In this document: positions 1 to 9,724 of the stretch, piece by piece
Layout of the letters: each line of letters begins with the position of its first letter
Position numbering within the stretch: the stretch's first letter is position 1
DNA from: Holtermannia corniformis
Taxonomy: Eukaryota > Basidiomycota > Tremellomycetes > Holtermanniales
Assembly (NCBI GenBank): GCA_001599935.1
Contig: BCIJ01000001.1
Span: forward strand, 932,277 to 996,276
DNA: 64,000 nt
Direction: 5' to 3'
Made by a program: the position numbers and the translations under genes
The notes under the pieces: generated by a model
The model's input: only the letters and a program-made list of their open reading frames with translations
Told to the model about the DNA's origin: nothing
Databases searched by the model: none

Positions 1-1222
1 CCACGTCAATCCCGATCCTCCACCAACACATCACAGAACTCACAAGTCTCCGCCATCCTCCCGATCCTCAACGTCTCCGAAATCCCACCGGCATGTGCCA
101 CGTCCGGCTGAATGATATCGCAGCACCCTTGCTCGAGGTACGGGCGGAAATCGGATCGGTGGTACAGGCGTTCGCCGAGGGCTATAGGTGCTGATGATTG
201 CCGGGCAAGGGTTGCGAGCTCCGGGATCTGTCCGGCGAGCAGAGGCTCCTCGAGGAAGAGGGGCTCGAGCGGTGAGAGGAGCTCGACGAGTTGCTTGGCC
301 ATTGGGCGGTGCACTAAGTGAGCATCAGCAGCTGTCGGCCGGAGCAGGCGGGTTCGATGCATGAGTTGGCGCAAGTTGTTGCTGAGTGCACCAGCCGCGA
401 ACCGGGCCGCCGCACTCGGATTCGCTCCATTGCTTCTACAGGTCCCAACCCTGGCAGCAAAGCACTCACCTCGGCCATGGAAGTCCATCCCAACATCCAA
501 TCCAACCCCCTTTGCAATCTTGAGCCGCTCAACAGCAGCCTGCAAGCTCTTTGGTGAGTCCAAAAACGCCAAGTCTTCCGTTGCGTTCATCTGCACTTGT
601 CAACTCTCACGTCAACTGAATGCTCGATGCGAACTTTCACAGCCGTGAATCCCGCGTCTTTGCGAATCTGCGCTTCAGCGAGGATGTCAGATGGGCGGTC
701 GCCGCCGATCCAGCACTGAGCCGGAGTCAGTAGTTGTGCTGGCGTAGGTGGACGACTGACGTAGACTTTGACCTTGTCGCGCACAAGGCCGCCGAGGAGG
801 GACCAAACTGGCACACCGAGCTCCTTGCCCTGTCGGATTGTCAGCCACCGACCCACGATCTCTTCCACCAGTCTCACCCGCAGATCCCACAGGGCCGTAT
901 CCAACCCACTGAGAGCGCTCATCAAGACCTCGCCTCCCCGGTAGAACCGGCCCATATACGCCGTCTGCCAGATATCTTGGATATTCTCGACCGGCCAGCC
1001 AATGAACCTCTTCTCGAGGTCACGTAGCGCCCCGAGGATGGCATCGCTGTGCCCCTCGAGCGTGGCTTCACCCCAACCAACCTGACCTGACGATGAAGTG
1101 ACTTTGACAAAGACCCATCGGGGTGGGAGAGGGAACGACTCGATAGAGACGATGGTGTGTTTAGAGAAGGCCGGGAGAGAGGCGGGGTTGCGCTCCGGCA
1201 GGGTGGTGGACGGTACCGACAT
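1..1222 (-). CDS. D-galactonate dehydratase-like enolase-superfamily protein (3' end cut by window edge)
   Basis: The product resembles bacterial DgoD-type sugar-acid dehydratases of the mandelate racemase/enolase superfamily, which remove water from galactonate-like acids in the cytosol. Visible signatures are the capping domain with a GWGEATLEGHSDA stretch, the barrel motif AVKMNATEDLAF, the metal/acid-base strand GMDFHGR, FLEEPLL, and LGERLYHRSDFR followed by DIIQPDVAHAGGISE. The start at 1222 gives a compact N-terminus. At least four introns are needed. Two of them (830-877 and one just after the VYV codons near 770) lack an in-frame stop and would be missed by simple ORF calling; removing them restores ALWDLRGKELG and VYCWIGGDRPSDIL. 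A further intron, roughly 313-470, joins FHGR to VHRPMAK. The C-terminus lies beyond base 1. It is transcribed away from the SHE3-like gene. The exact substrate is inferred only from family resemblance. Confidence 0.85.
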
Positions 1223-1560
1223 GAGGTATCAGAGTGCTTGAGCTGAGCTGCTTGCTGTGTGGTAGATGGTCGTCTCGTTCCCGCGAGCTGGTCCAACTTT
1301 ATGGTCGGGTGCCAAGTTGCCACTGCCGAGCGTGCCGACCCGGACCGGTCGGGCAGCTGGCACGTGAGCGTAATCGGCAGCTGGGGATCACGTGACAAGA
1401 GTGTAACGACGCAGCCCACTTTGCACCACGTGCTTATTTCACCCGCGAACATTGCCTGAATGCGATCCATCATCCAACCCCTATGCGCGCTTTCAACGCG
1501 TCTTGCCGTCTTGTTGTTGCCTTTGTTGCCTTGTTTACGGTGTGCAGCGGGTAGGGCATC
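1223..1560. promoter_or_regulatory. Divergent intergenic region, dehydratase / SHE3-like gene
   Basis: A spacer of 338 bases separates the start codons of two divergently transcribed genes and must hold both promoters and 5' UTRs. Two CACGTG-related or GCACGTGAGC-like stretches are visible (for example near 1360 and 1427). I see no convincing TATA box and no gene. Confidence 0.4.
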
Positions 1561-3525
1561 ATGGGAGATGCTACGCCACCCCCCTCGCAGATCCCGATAG
1601 CGGTCAAACGTCGGTCAAGCGCGCTCAGCTTCAATCTCGGTCCGCCACGGTCGGGCTCGGCCAGTCCCAACAGTGAAGCGGCAAAGAGCCCAGTGCTAGC
1701 TCTGGGCTCGCCGAGCGAAGAGAGCCTCATGCAGACGCCGAAGCGGGGGGTGAACGGCTCTGACGCCATGCCCATCAGTGATGACCCCGGTGCGTTGAGC
1801 TCGAGTGGTGTTGATCTTGATGCTGATCTTTGATCTGCACTGTAGCGACACTGAGATCCCACATTGCATCTCTCCAAACATCACTATATGATTCACATCA
1901 ACGCATCCTTGACCTCACGGCGTCCATCTCATCCAACCCTTCATCACCTGCTACACCGCTTGGGCCTCCGTTCAGCGCCGTGGACAAGCAGCTGCCCGCG
2001 CTGCCTCATAGTGACGCAAGCTTTGATCTCAGAAGACGAGCGATCGAAACGCCAGCGGCCAAGACGAACGGCAAGACGGCTGAAGGCGACGCCAAGCTCG
2101 GCCTGAGCCGTGAGTCGGGAATGAGAAAGCAACCAGCATCGAGGTTGCAAGCTTACACGCATCACAGGCATCCCAGTCTCCACCGTCACCCACGCCATCT
2201 CCATTCACCCCACTCCACCCTCTGACCCTCATACTCGGGTACGCCGGCTCTCGACCCAACCCCATCCGCGCATCGGCTCGCCCCATCCCAACTCGCCCAC
2301 TGGGTCTCAAACATCGCCAACCCCTTCCCGCTCCCAAGATGGGTTTCTTCCACGTCTAGACGTCGGCCCGAGCTTGAGCCTGACTCCACCCGGACACGGC
2401 TACAGGCGCAGCGAGAGTCCAGCAAACGGTCTTGCGAAAGCGTCGCGGTCCAGTCCGTCTCACGGCAGTTCGATCGTGATAGAGGGCCTGCACGCGGACC
2501 TGACGCGCTCCAATAACCATGTGGAACGTCTCAAGGCGGATTTACGGGCTAGCTCGCGGCAAGTTTCGTCGGTGGGTCGAGCCTTCGCATCGTCATGGGG
2601 AGGCCAAAAACTGATGCATTGGATACCAGCTCACACGCCAGACGGAAGACTTGAAGGACACAAGGGAACGAATGCGGGTCGAGTGCGAAGGGCTGAACAA
2701 TGTCATCTCACGCAAAGACCGTCTACTTCAAGGTCCGCCATCCCGCCAGTCACCCGTGGCTCCGCTAACGCCCTCTCAGAGGTACTCGAACGCGCTCGAT
2801 CTGCCGAGTCGCAACTCGCAACCCATCTAGCGACTCGCAAGACGTTTGAGAAATCCACTCAAAAGCAGCTACAGACCATGACGTCGCAGCTGGCCGATGC
2901 GCAACTCGTTGCGAAAAAGGCAGAGTCGGAGAGCACTAGCTTGAAAGAGGGGATGCGGGGGCTGAAGGAGGCTTGGGCTCGGGATGTGAAGAGTGTCCGG
3001 GAGGAGATGAGGGTTGGCATGGAGAGGAACCGGAAGGAACGCGAAGAGGCGGTGCGTATCAGCGTTGGTGTGGGCATATCACAGGTGGCTGATGATCTGA
3101 CAGAGGGCAAAGCATTTGGCGTTGGTGCAGATGGTGCAGTCGCAAAGGTCTGTCCGCTTCGAGTCGTCCGCTTGTGCTGATGGATACACGTCACAGTGCC
3201 GAACGGCTCAAAATACAAACGCTCGCCAAAGACGCGACAGCCTCGTCCGAAGCCGTCACCAAAGCGTACGAGGCCAAGCTCGGCGCTCTGAGAGCACAAG
3301 TCGAGACGAGCGGGAAAGAGAGTCGAGAGGCGTGGGAAACTGCCACGTATGTTGCTCGGCGTTGCAGCGTTGCGGCTATTTTGAATTGGGACTGACATCT
3401 TGAGCAGAGAGCTCGCGAGCGAGTTGGCGCATTTGAGGCGGTTGATGCGGGAACCTCAGCGTGCTGAATTGGAGGACGTTGCGGCGGCGGCTACGGCTGA
3501 GCGAACAAGCGCCGAAACAACGTGA
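1561..3525 (+). CDS. SHE3-like coiled-coil protein (mRNA transport adaptor family)
   Basis: A multi-exon gene encodes a Ser/Pro-rich N-terminus followed by a long coiled coil. Key pieces are VIEGLHADLTRSNNHVERL with RLKADLRASSRQVSS, then QTEDLKDTRERMRVECEGL and NNVISRKDRLLQ, then EVLERARSAESQLATHL, and a Lys/Glu-rich heptad stretch to the end. This order matches my memory of basidiomycete proteins annotated 'SWI5-dependent HO expression protein 3', relatives of yeast She3, which links RNA-binding proteins to myosin for mRNA transport. The start at 1561 is the first in-frame ATG and gives MGDATPPPSQIPIAV. Each exon change is bounded by GT...AG with a CTGAC- or CTGAT-like branch point. The stop is at 3523-3525. 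The transport role is inference from the family; coiled coils align easily, so the assignment is moderate. Confidence 0.6.
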
Positions 3526-3738
3526 CGACCTCGGGGTCGGGGTCTGTGAGTACCGGTAGAAACATACGCAGGGGGCGATCTTGACGCTGCCAGCGATATC
3601 AGGTGCAGGGTCGAGGCCGGAGCTGCGGGTCAGCTGGACAAACTTTCGTAGCGTGGAGGGGTACGGAGCGATAGAGCGGCGAACGTCGGAGCTGTAGGGC
3701 AGTTGTAGCATAGCATACATAGCAGTAGAATCTTGCAT
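3376..3738 (-). pseudogene. Possible remnant of a duplicated gene start (low confidence)
   Basis: An open frame on the minus strand begins with an ATG at 3738, immediately downstream of a short sequence block (about 3737-3785) that closely matches the block upstream of the P-loop NTPase gene (about 5778-5825). It overlaps the 3' end of the SHE3-like gene. The encoded residues do not resemble the NTPase N-terminus. I read it as decayed sequence left by the local duplication rather than a working gene. Confidence 0.25.
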
Positions 3739-4029
3739 GGCGATGAGACTCGTTGAGTCGAACTTATTGAAGGTCATATGGCCGTCGCGAGGCAGCGTGC
3801 GCGGCATCGCCACCGCAACATCTGCATGCGGCCTTTTGATGTGGGAGAGCATACGTGTATCACAATTCAGTACAATGATCACGACGCTCGCCTCCCCTGT
3901 GTCCCACGACAACCTCTTGCCACCCTTGCGTCCTTTCGCTTGATCATTCCTCTTCATCCTCTCCCCACCGTTTCCCGCAAGCCTCTCAGCCCCCTCACCC
4001 TACTCCGACTACTACACAAGCTGCAACCC

Positions 4030-4134
4030 GGCGTCCGGTCGTGGCGCAAAGTCAATCTTCGGAATGAGGCGCGTACACCCAAGCAGCGTCACGTACTCGT
4101 CAAAGATGTCCCACACATAAACCTCGTTGCATAG
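4030..4134 (-). pseudogene. Remnant of F-box-like gene C-terminus
   Basis: On the minus strand this stretch translates to EVYVWDIFDEYVTLLGCTR followed by LIPKIDFAPRPDAGL. It is almost the same as the C-terminus of the F-box-like gene that ends at 6109 (VWNIFDEYVTMLGCTR, FIPKTDFAPR). Nothing resembling the rest of that gene is present here: the NTPase gene occupies the upstream side. It is therefore best seen as a fragment of a duplicated copy. The DNA match continues about 70 bases at high similarity. Confidence 0.7.
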
Positions 4135-4183
4135 GGTCGTCACGTATCAACATTCTCGTTCCGTCATGTACAATCACCCGATA

Positions 4184-5670
4184 CTACGCGTCCCATCTGC
4201 GCAGCAAGGCGTCGCCCGTCTCCCTCTCCGGGACGACAAAGCAATAGACGAGCTCTTCGTCCGTAAGCCACTCCTCAAGCTTGCACCCCCCCAGCCATTG
4301 ATACCGTGCTGGCCATTGACAGTCACCTGCGGTCCCTGAGGTCGGCACCTTCCTTGCGTGTCAAAAACAGCGTGAGAAGAAAGTCCGTCGGTATGATATA
4401 TTCGCAATCGGGGTAACCATCTTTCCAGGTGTTCTGGCTTTCCCGTTTTGGGCGGCAGAAGAACAGCTTGTGAAAGTTTGCGGGCTCTTGCATCCCATCC
4501 ATTTCGAATGTTCCATCTGCAGCCACTTCGGGCCAGAGCGACCAATTGGCTGGACGAAGCAGACTGTTGACGGCTTTGACACATGCTTGGAAATCGTGTA
4601 CTTTGCCTGCATGGTCTTTGGGGTCCTTGGCGGTGCGTGTGATCTCCTTCTTGAGCGGATCCCTAACTGCTGGACCCAACACGCGGAAAACTTCGAAAGG
4701 GGTGTAGCAGTTCGGCTGCGAGGGGCTCGGCGCGTAGCGGTCCCGCAAACAGCTATGAGACGAGATTAGCGACAGACCAACTCGTCACGTAAGCCAAGCT
4801 CACCACAGAAGCTCGAACTCCTCTTCTTCCCACAGAGGCATGGTCCAGAAATAGACGTCACTTTTCCCTTGCTTGCACCAGAACGCGGTGCGCTGAAGCT
4901 GAGGAGATGTGGAGAAGACTGTGACTGCCGGTGGATTTGGCCTGGACGAGAGGCTGATCGGCACTATACCGCCCGCGTCCATGTGCGCATTGGCATCGAC
5001 CAGGATGACCATCTTGCGTCCGTCTTTGGGAACTACGTAGTTGTGCCCGTTGCCTTGTTGAGAAAAGACACCGCCGTGATCAAAGACGAGGAACTCGTCT
5101 TTATCAACACTCCAAGCCACCGCTTGTTTCTGGCCGAGACACTCCGCCAACAGGTAACGCAGACACATGGTCTTGCCTGGTCAAGGTCAGTGTACAGATC
5201 AACACGCGCTCAGACTCACCGATGCCTGGATGTCCGTAGATGACGCTACCCTGAATGGATACCCCCTTGACAGAGGGCTTCAACAGCGCCTGAATGCGGT
5301 CCCAAGGTGTGCGGTAGCATTCGCGAATGAGGAGCGGGAGCTGGTCTGGCCCAGCAAGAGGATCACTGAACGTGTGACCCGTCGACTTGCCGTCGCTGCT
5401 GGAGGCCGGGTTGCCGTCGAGAGAGTCGCCGTTCTGTCCGTCCTGACGACGCTCGACTGTGAACGGGACAGAAACTTGCGCCGGACGGCCCCAGAATCGT
5501 TTGTGGAAGTCGTAAGCCCATGCCTTGTCCTCGTCGTCCTTGTCGACGAGCGTTAGGGGGAACTCATCGGTCCCTCCGGGGGGGATTCGCACGGTTCCTC
5601 CGGGAGATGCATGGGGTGAATGGGGTGCTTCAGGGGTTTGTGCTTCACCGGTTCCCGAATCGACGTTCAT
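4184..5670 (-). CDS. Crinkler/RHS-type P-loop NTPase, possibly frame-interrupted
   Basis: The start at 5670 gives a polar N-terminus, then GRPAQVSVPFTVE and LIRECYRTPWDRIQALL lead into a Walker A motif, YGHPGIGKT, assembled across an intron whose 5' site is GTGAGT (near 5225). A Walker B-like strand, KMVILVDAN, follows, then TVFSTSPQLQR and the phrase VYFWTMPLWEEEEFELL. That Walker A / 'SP' / 'MP-W--eE' order is typical of the NTPase module of Crinkler (CRN) and RHS proteins in eukaryotes. The C-terminus, EEWLTDEELVYCFVVPE, also fits the end of that module; no nuclease or kinase domain follows. A second intron with CTAAT before TCATAG joins ELLC to CLRDRY. The last coding segment lies one base out of frame unless 22 bases at 4327-4348 are removed, so the gene may be damaged. 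Function is unknown; such NTPases are thought to act in genomic conflict or effector systems. Confidence 0.6.
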
Positions 5671-6108
5671 GTTGGCTGTGGTGGTGAGTGGGTGGCAAAG
5701 GGATAACGCAACAGGCGGGGTTAATCGGGATTACGGCGCTGTCAGTTTGCTTCCGTCGGTGGCGTGGCGGCATCTTGCTGGCGATGAGACTCGTCGAGTT
5801 TGACTGTTGAAGGTCATGCGGCCACCACGTTCGTAAACGAGCACCGCTGCGTGGAAGAGTGCTTGGCGAGCACACCCACATCGTGCTGTGCCGCACGATT
5901 CTCTGCACACTACACACGTGCATCACATCTACGCACACAACTTTCCGATGTCCACAGCGCTCGATCTGGTCTGAATCTTTCGTCGCGTTTCAGGACTCTT
6001 GACTGGTCCAGACTCCCTCGTCCCCTCTCGCCGCCCTTGCTTCTTGTGAGTCGTTCCTCTTGATCCCTTCAGTACCCTGACCGTAAACACCCTAGCAGTC
6101 AACTTACC
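5671..6108. other. Spacer between F-box-like and NTPase genes, partly duplicated
   Basis: No gene is apparent. It must contain the NTPase promoter. The part around 5778-5825, including GATGAGACTCGTCGAG, recurs at 3737-3785, and the pyrimidine-rich part before the F-box stop resembles 3890-4040. Confidence 0.5.
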
Positions 6109-7388
6109 CTATCGTGGCGCAAAGTCAGTCTTGGGAATGAAGCGCGTACACCCAAGCATCGTCACGTATTCGTCAAAGATGTTCCACACGACCTCGCGGC
6201 AGTAATGTTCATCGCCGTCAATATCTTCCACGTAGCGCGGACTAGCAAGAAGCGGGGCGGCGTCGTCGCAGATTCGCAGGTAATTATGTAGTGCCCTGCG
6301 CGGTGGCGGTGAGCCCACGCCGAAGACTGTTATGCAGGTCCAGCTCCACTCTGGTGTCGACCGGGCGTACCATCCGTGTACGTGGGCGAGCTCACGGAAT
6401 GCGTGGAACAGTCGTGCAAAGGCACTGTATGTAGCTTCGCTGCCGTCGCTGGCCAGAGGCATGACGACTTGATAGCGGCGCGCGACGTTGACCAAGGCGC
6501 AGTCGGTGGTAAGACTGGGGAGCAGACGTACACTGCGATTCGATCCTGCTGTGGCAAATGGTTCAGTGCCTTGAGGATCGCGAGGGCGTACGCGGTCATT
6601 GGGATTTGTTCGAGGGGCTGACGGCGAGCGCATCCTCGCCAAAGATGACCGTCTGGATCGGCAGATCGCGCAACCACGCGACTGTGCTTGCTCTGAGTTC
6701 GAAGCCATTGTTGGAGTGGAGTATAAGGATCCACAGAGTGTGGATGTTGAGCAGTTCGGCGGCAATGGGAGCACGGGTAGCAGCCGCAGCCGCAATGTTG
6801 CCGTTGAGTTTAAGCATTGTCCCATATGGCAGAAGCTTTTTCTTGCTGAACAATCGTTTGTCGCGTTCCACAGCTCGGTACGGGCGTCTCTGCGCGCCAG
6901 CAAGCAGACTCGTCAACCCGCGGGAGGTTGAGATCGTGATGCTGTCTTTGTACAGGCGAGGGGTGGCGATGATATAATTGGCAAAGTTGACCTGTTGCCA
7001 CGCATAGAGCGACTGCTGGTCCGTCGTGTGCTTGATGATCATGTCAAAGACGTGCTGGCCGAGGTACCGAGCTCCAAGGCACTTGGGGACCGGCTCTGCC
7101 GCGACGGTAGGGTCTTGCTCTACATAGGTGTGGGGATTGGGCTCAGTCCTGAAACAGCTTCGTACCCGAGCCAAACGCTGAAAGCGCCTTTGCGGGCTCT
7201 GCCTCGTCCATTTCATCGTCCACGAACCACGATCCCGTGTCCACTTTGGACCCGTGTACAGTTGGCGATTGCCTCTATACGAGCGTCGTGCTGGCGGCGA
7301 GGCCTGCTTGGGATTTGGTGTCTGCTCGCAAGGACGTCGACGGCATGAGCTTGAACGCTTGGAATTTGGCGTGACTTGTGACGACCAT
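6109..7388 (-). CDS. F-box-like protein of unknown function
   Basis: The clearest part is an F-box-like segment, GQHVFDMIIKHTTDQQSLYA followed by NYIIATPRLYKDSITISTSR, the common basidiomycete layout in which an F-box is followed by a hydrophobic repeat region. It continues with FELRASTVAWLRDLPIQTVIF, then SLTTDCALVNVARRYQVVMP, and ends VWNIFDEYVTMLGCTR with a stop at 6109-6111. I place the start at 7388 because MVVTSHAKFQAFKLMPS reads well. Several introns are required, including frame changes near 7275 and 6550-6640 whose exact ends I could not settle. F-box proteins usually present substrates to SCF ubiquitin ligases; the substrate is unknown. Its C-terminal exon was duplicated to 4030-4134. 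Confidence 0.55.
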
Positions 7389-7587
7389 ACTTTGTATGTG
7401 ATGTGGTGGTGGTAGCAAGTGGTAGATGAGGAGTATGAGCCCGGCAACACTAGACCGACGACCGTTGCAACCACGACGGGTGGCGACTAAGTATGTCACT
7501 GCGGCAACCAGCAGTCTCCGAGCCCCGTAACCTCATCACCATCATCTCCGCCATCTATGTACAATGCAAGTCATCACCATCGCGCGC

Positions 7588-8549
7588 TCAATCGCGCCGG
7601 ATCATGATCTTCTTCCCGACCATGCGGAGGGCAACCGCCCTCGGCAACAGGCAGTCCATCCAGTGCAGCACATGGGCGAGCCTACCCAGCCTAAACTCGC
7701 CACTCACAGTCCTCCACCTTTCCGCCGCATTACCAAGCCACCAGCGCCTGATCGCAAAGATGCCCAAGAACCCAAAGAGCGGGAGATGACGATCGTCTCG
7801 GCCGAGGATGTGGTCGACGATGAGGTTGGCGGCTTGGTCCGCCGTGAGCCGCGTGGGATCCGTCTGCGATAGCGAGATACGGTCGATGATGGCCTGCGTG
7901 TAGGCTTTGTAATGGGATTCCTTGGGGGCGTGGTAGGTTGCGAGTGCGGTACGTGCGACGTTGGAGATGACGGCGCCCGGGACGATGAGCAGGGTTCGGG
8001 TGTTGAACGGCCTGAGCTCTTCGGAGAGGACTTCGGTGTAAACTTTGAGAGCTGTTTTGCATGCCGCATACGTCCCTACGAGCGTCAGCTGCGGCTACAC
8101 AGCCGAGAGCGACGAGAGCACTGACCACTGAGCGGGGTTGGGATAATGTTGACACACGACCCGACGTTGACCACCAGACCTTTGCGCCTCTCTACCATGC
8201 CCGGTACAACCGCCTGGATCAGCCTGATGGCACCCCAGAGATCCGTCTCGAAGCAGCGCTGCATCTCGGCGATCTCGATATCCAGGACCGTGCCGGGGAT
8301 CGTAAAGCCCGCATTGTTGATCAGGATGTCGACACCGGACGGTGGTAGTTGCGGGATCAGTTCGGCGATGGACTCGGGCGAGGCGACATCCAAAGGGAGG
8401 ATGGTGATGTTGGGGTGGGACAGGCTACTGCGGGTGGTCGGAGGGCGGAGGGTTGCGATGACGGTACAGCCGCGGGTCGCGAATGTCTGAGCGAGACTTG
8501 CGCCGAGCCCGCCGTCGGTGCAGCCGGTGATGAGGACGGTGGGTGCCAT
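7588..8549 (-). CDS. Short-chain dehydrogenase/reductase, Ayr1-like
   Basis: This is a classical NAD(P)-dependent SDR. The start at 8549 gives TVLITGCTDGGLGASLAQTF, the glycine-rich nucleotide site in the form TGxxxGxG. It is followed by ILPLDV, the NNAG motif (DILINNAGFTIPG) and the catalytic Ser region VVNVGS. A 50-base intron at 8076-8125 (GTCAGTG...CTGAC...CGTAG) joins PTPLSG to TYAACKTAL, supplying the catalytic YxxxK. The C-terminus has a long tail with hydrophobic LFGFLGIFAIRRWW, suggesting membrane association. The stop is at 7588-7590. The length (about 300 residues) and tail resemble 1-acyl-dihydroxyacetone-phosphate reductase (Ayr1) of lipid droplets and ER, but substrate assignment within SDRs from sequence alone is weak. 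Confidence 0.85.
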
Positions 8550-8760
8550 GGTGGTAGATGGTGATGCGTGTAAATTTTCAGATCAAGCTAGCCTTATCAC
8601 TGTGCTCGCTATAGCAGCGTGATTGTCAGAGCATACGTCTCCCCGCCTGCCTTTGGGCGATGACCCCCTTGACGAGTCCAACACCGTTCAACTCGGACGT
8701 TGCCGCACAGGCACAAACACGTAGCACATGAAACGCCAGCACAGACACGACGATTGCTAC

Positions 8761-9457
8761 TCAGGGCTCGACCAGACTGCCCACGACTATGTACTTGGTT
8801 GAGAAATGCGAGTGCCAGCCGGCCATGTTGTCGCTGCGGGTCGACATGTCAGCTCGGTGCACACTTGCTGCGTCGCTGCTCACTATTCCGAGTGTGATAG
8901 GTCATCCAAGGTGTCCAGCGGAGCGTCGATTGGTTTCAACATGTCTGCGCCCAAGGTCAGCAGCCATCCCCATGGCAACACCTCGCGAGCCACACACCCT
9001 CATCAAAGCTCTGCTTGGCCATTCCGCGCGAAGCATCTCGGCCAGCAAAGTTGCCATAAGGCCCGTCTGTGCGCATTAGCTCCCTCACCACTCCTCACCC
9101 AGCACAGCACTAACCTGGACCGTAAAACTGCCCACCGCGCGTCACGTCAAACACTGTTCGCTCCCTGCGCACCCACACGCCGCCCTTGTCCCTCGGCCGT
9201 ACGACATCTTGGATCGCCAGCAGGATCCGCCCACCCGACTGCCGACCGTGATACTGTGCGAGCTCGGTCTTGGTGTACGGCCGTATCACGAGGCATTCTG
9301 GGTGCTTTGCTGGCAGCCAATTGTAGCCCTCTTGCGGGGTCGTTGGGAGATCTCCGGTTCGGCGGGGTGGGAGCGGTGGGAATAGCAGAGCTGAGATGAA
9401 GTAGAGTAGCACTGCGAGGAGGACGAGGTCGAGCGGGTTGAGGAGGAATTCGAGCAT
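8761..9457 (-). CDS. DAP1: Dap1/MAPR-type cytochrome b5-like haem-binding membrane protein
   Basis: The protein starts at 9457 with one transmembrane segment (LVLLAVLLYFISALLF), then the haem-binding cytochrome b5-like domain of the membrane-associated progesterone receptor family: IRPYTKTELAQYHG, GGRILLAIQD, TVFDVTRGGQFYGPD, GPYGNFAGRDASRGMAKQSF, then MLKPIDAPLDTLDDL and the closing WHSHFSTKYIVVGSLVEP. Four exons are joined through introns including 9067-9114 and one between SHSE and YDNMAG; the stop is at 8761-8763. Yeast Dap1 activates the cytochrome P450 Erg11 in ergosterol synthesis at the ER. An unusual insert of 16 residues sits between LLAIQD and TVFDV. Assignment to the family is firm. 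Confidence 0.9.
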
Positions 9458-9724
9458 TGCGCCTGCTATCCGAGCGACCGTTGTACGATGGCGCGTGGAC
9501 GAGTGAGCTCTCGGCTGAACACGGAGCTCCGATCGGGATCGGATGTCCGATGTGCTGGAAGTGACCAAGCTCTTGTGCCGCAGACATTTGCGCCAACCTG
9601 TCAATCGACCTCTGCAGCACTGATCAACAGTTTACATCACTTTCAAACGCACAACACACCCCTCACTGCTCTTTAGGCCTCCAGGACGGTTCAGACCTTG
9701 TCAATCGTCGGCGACAACCTTCAA

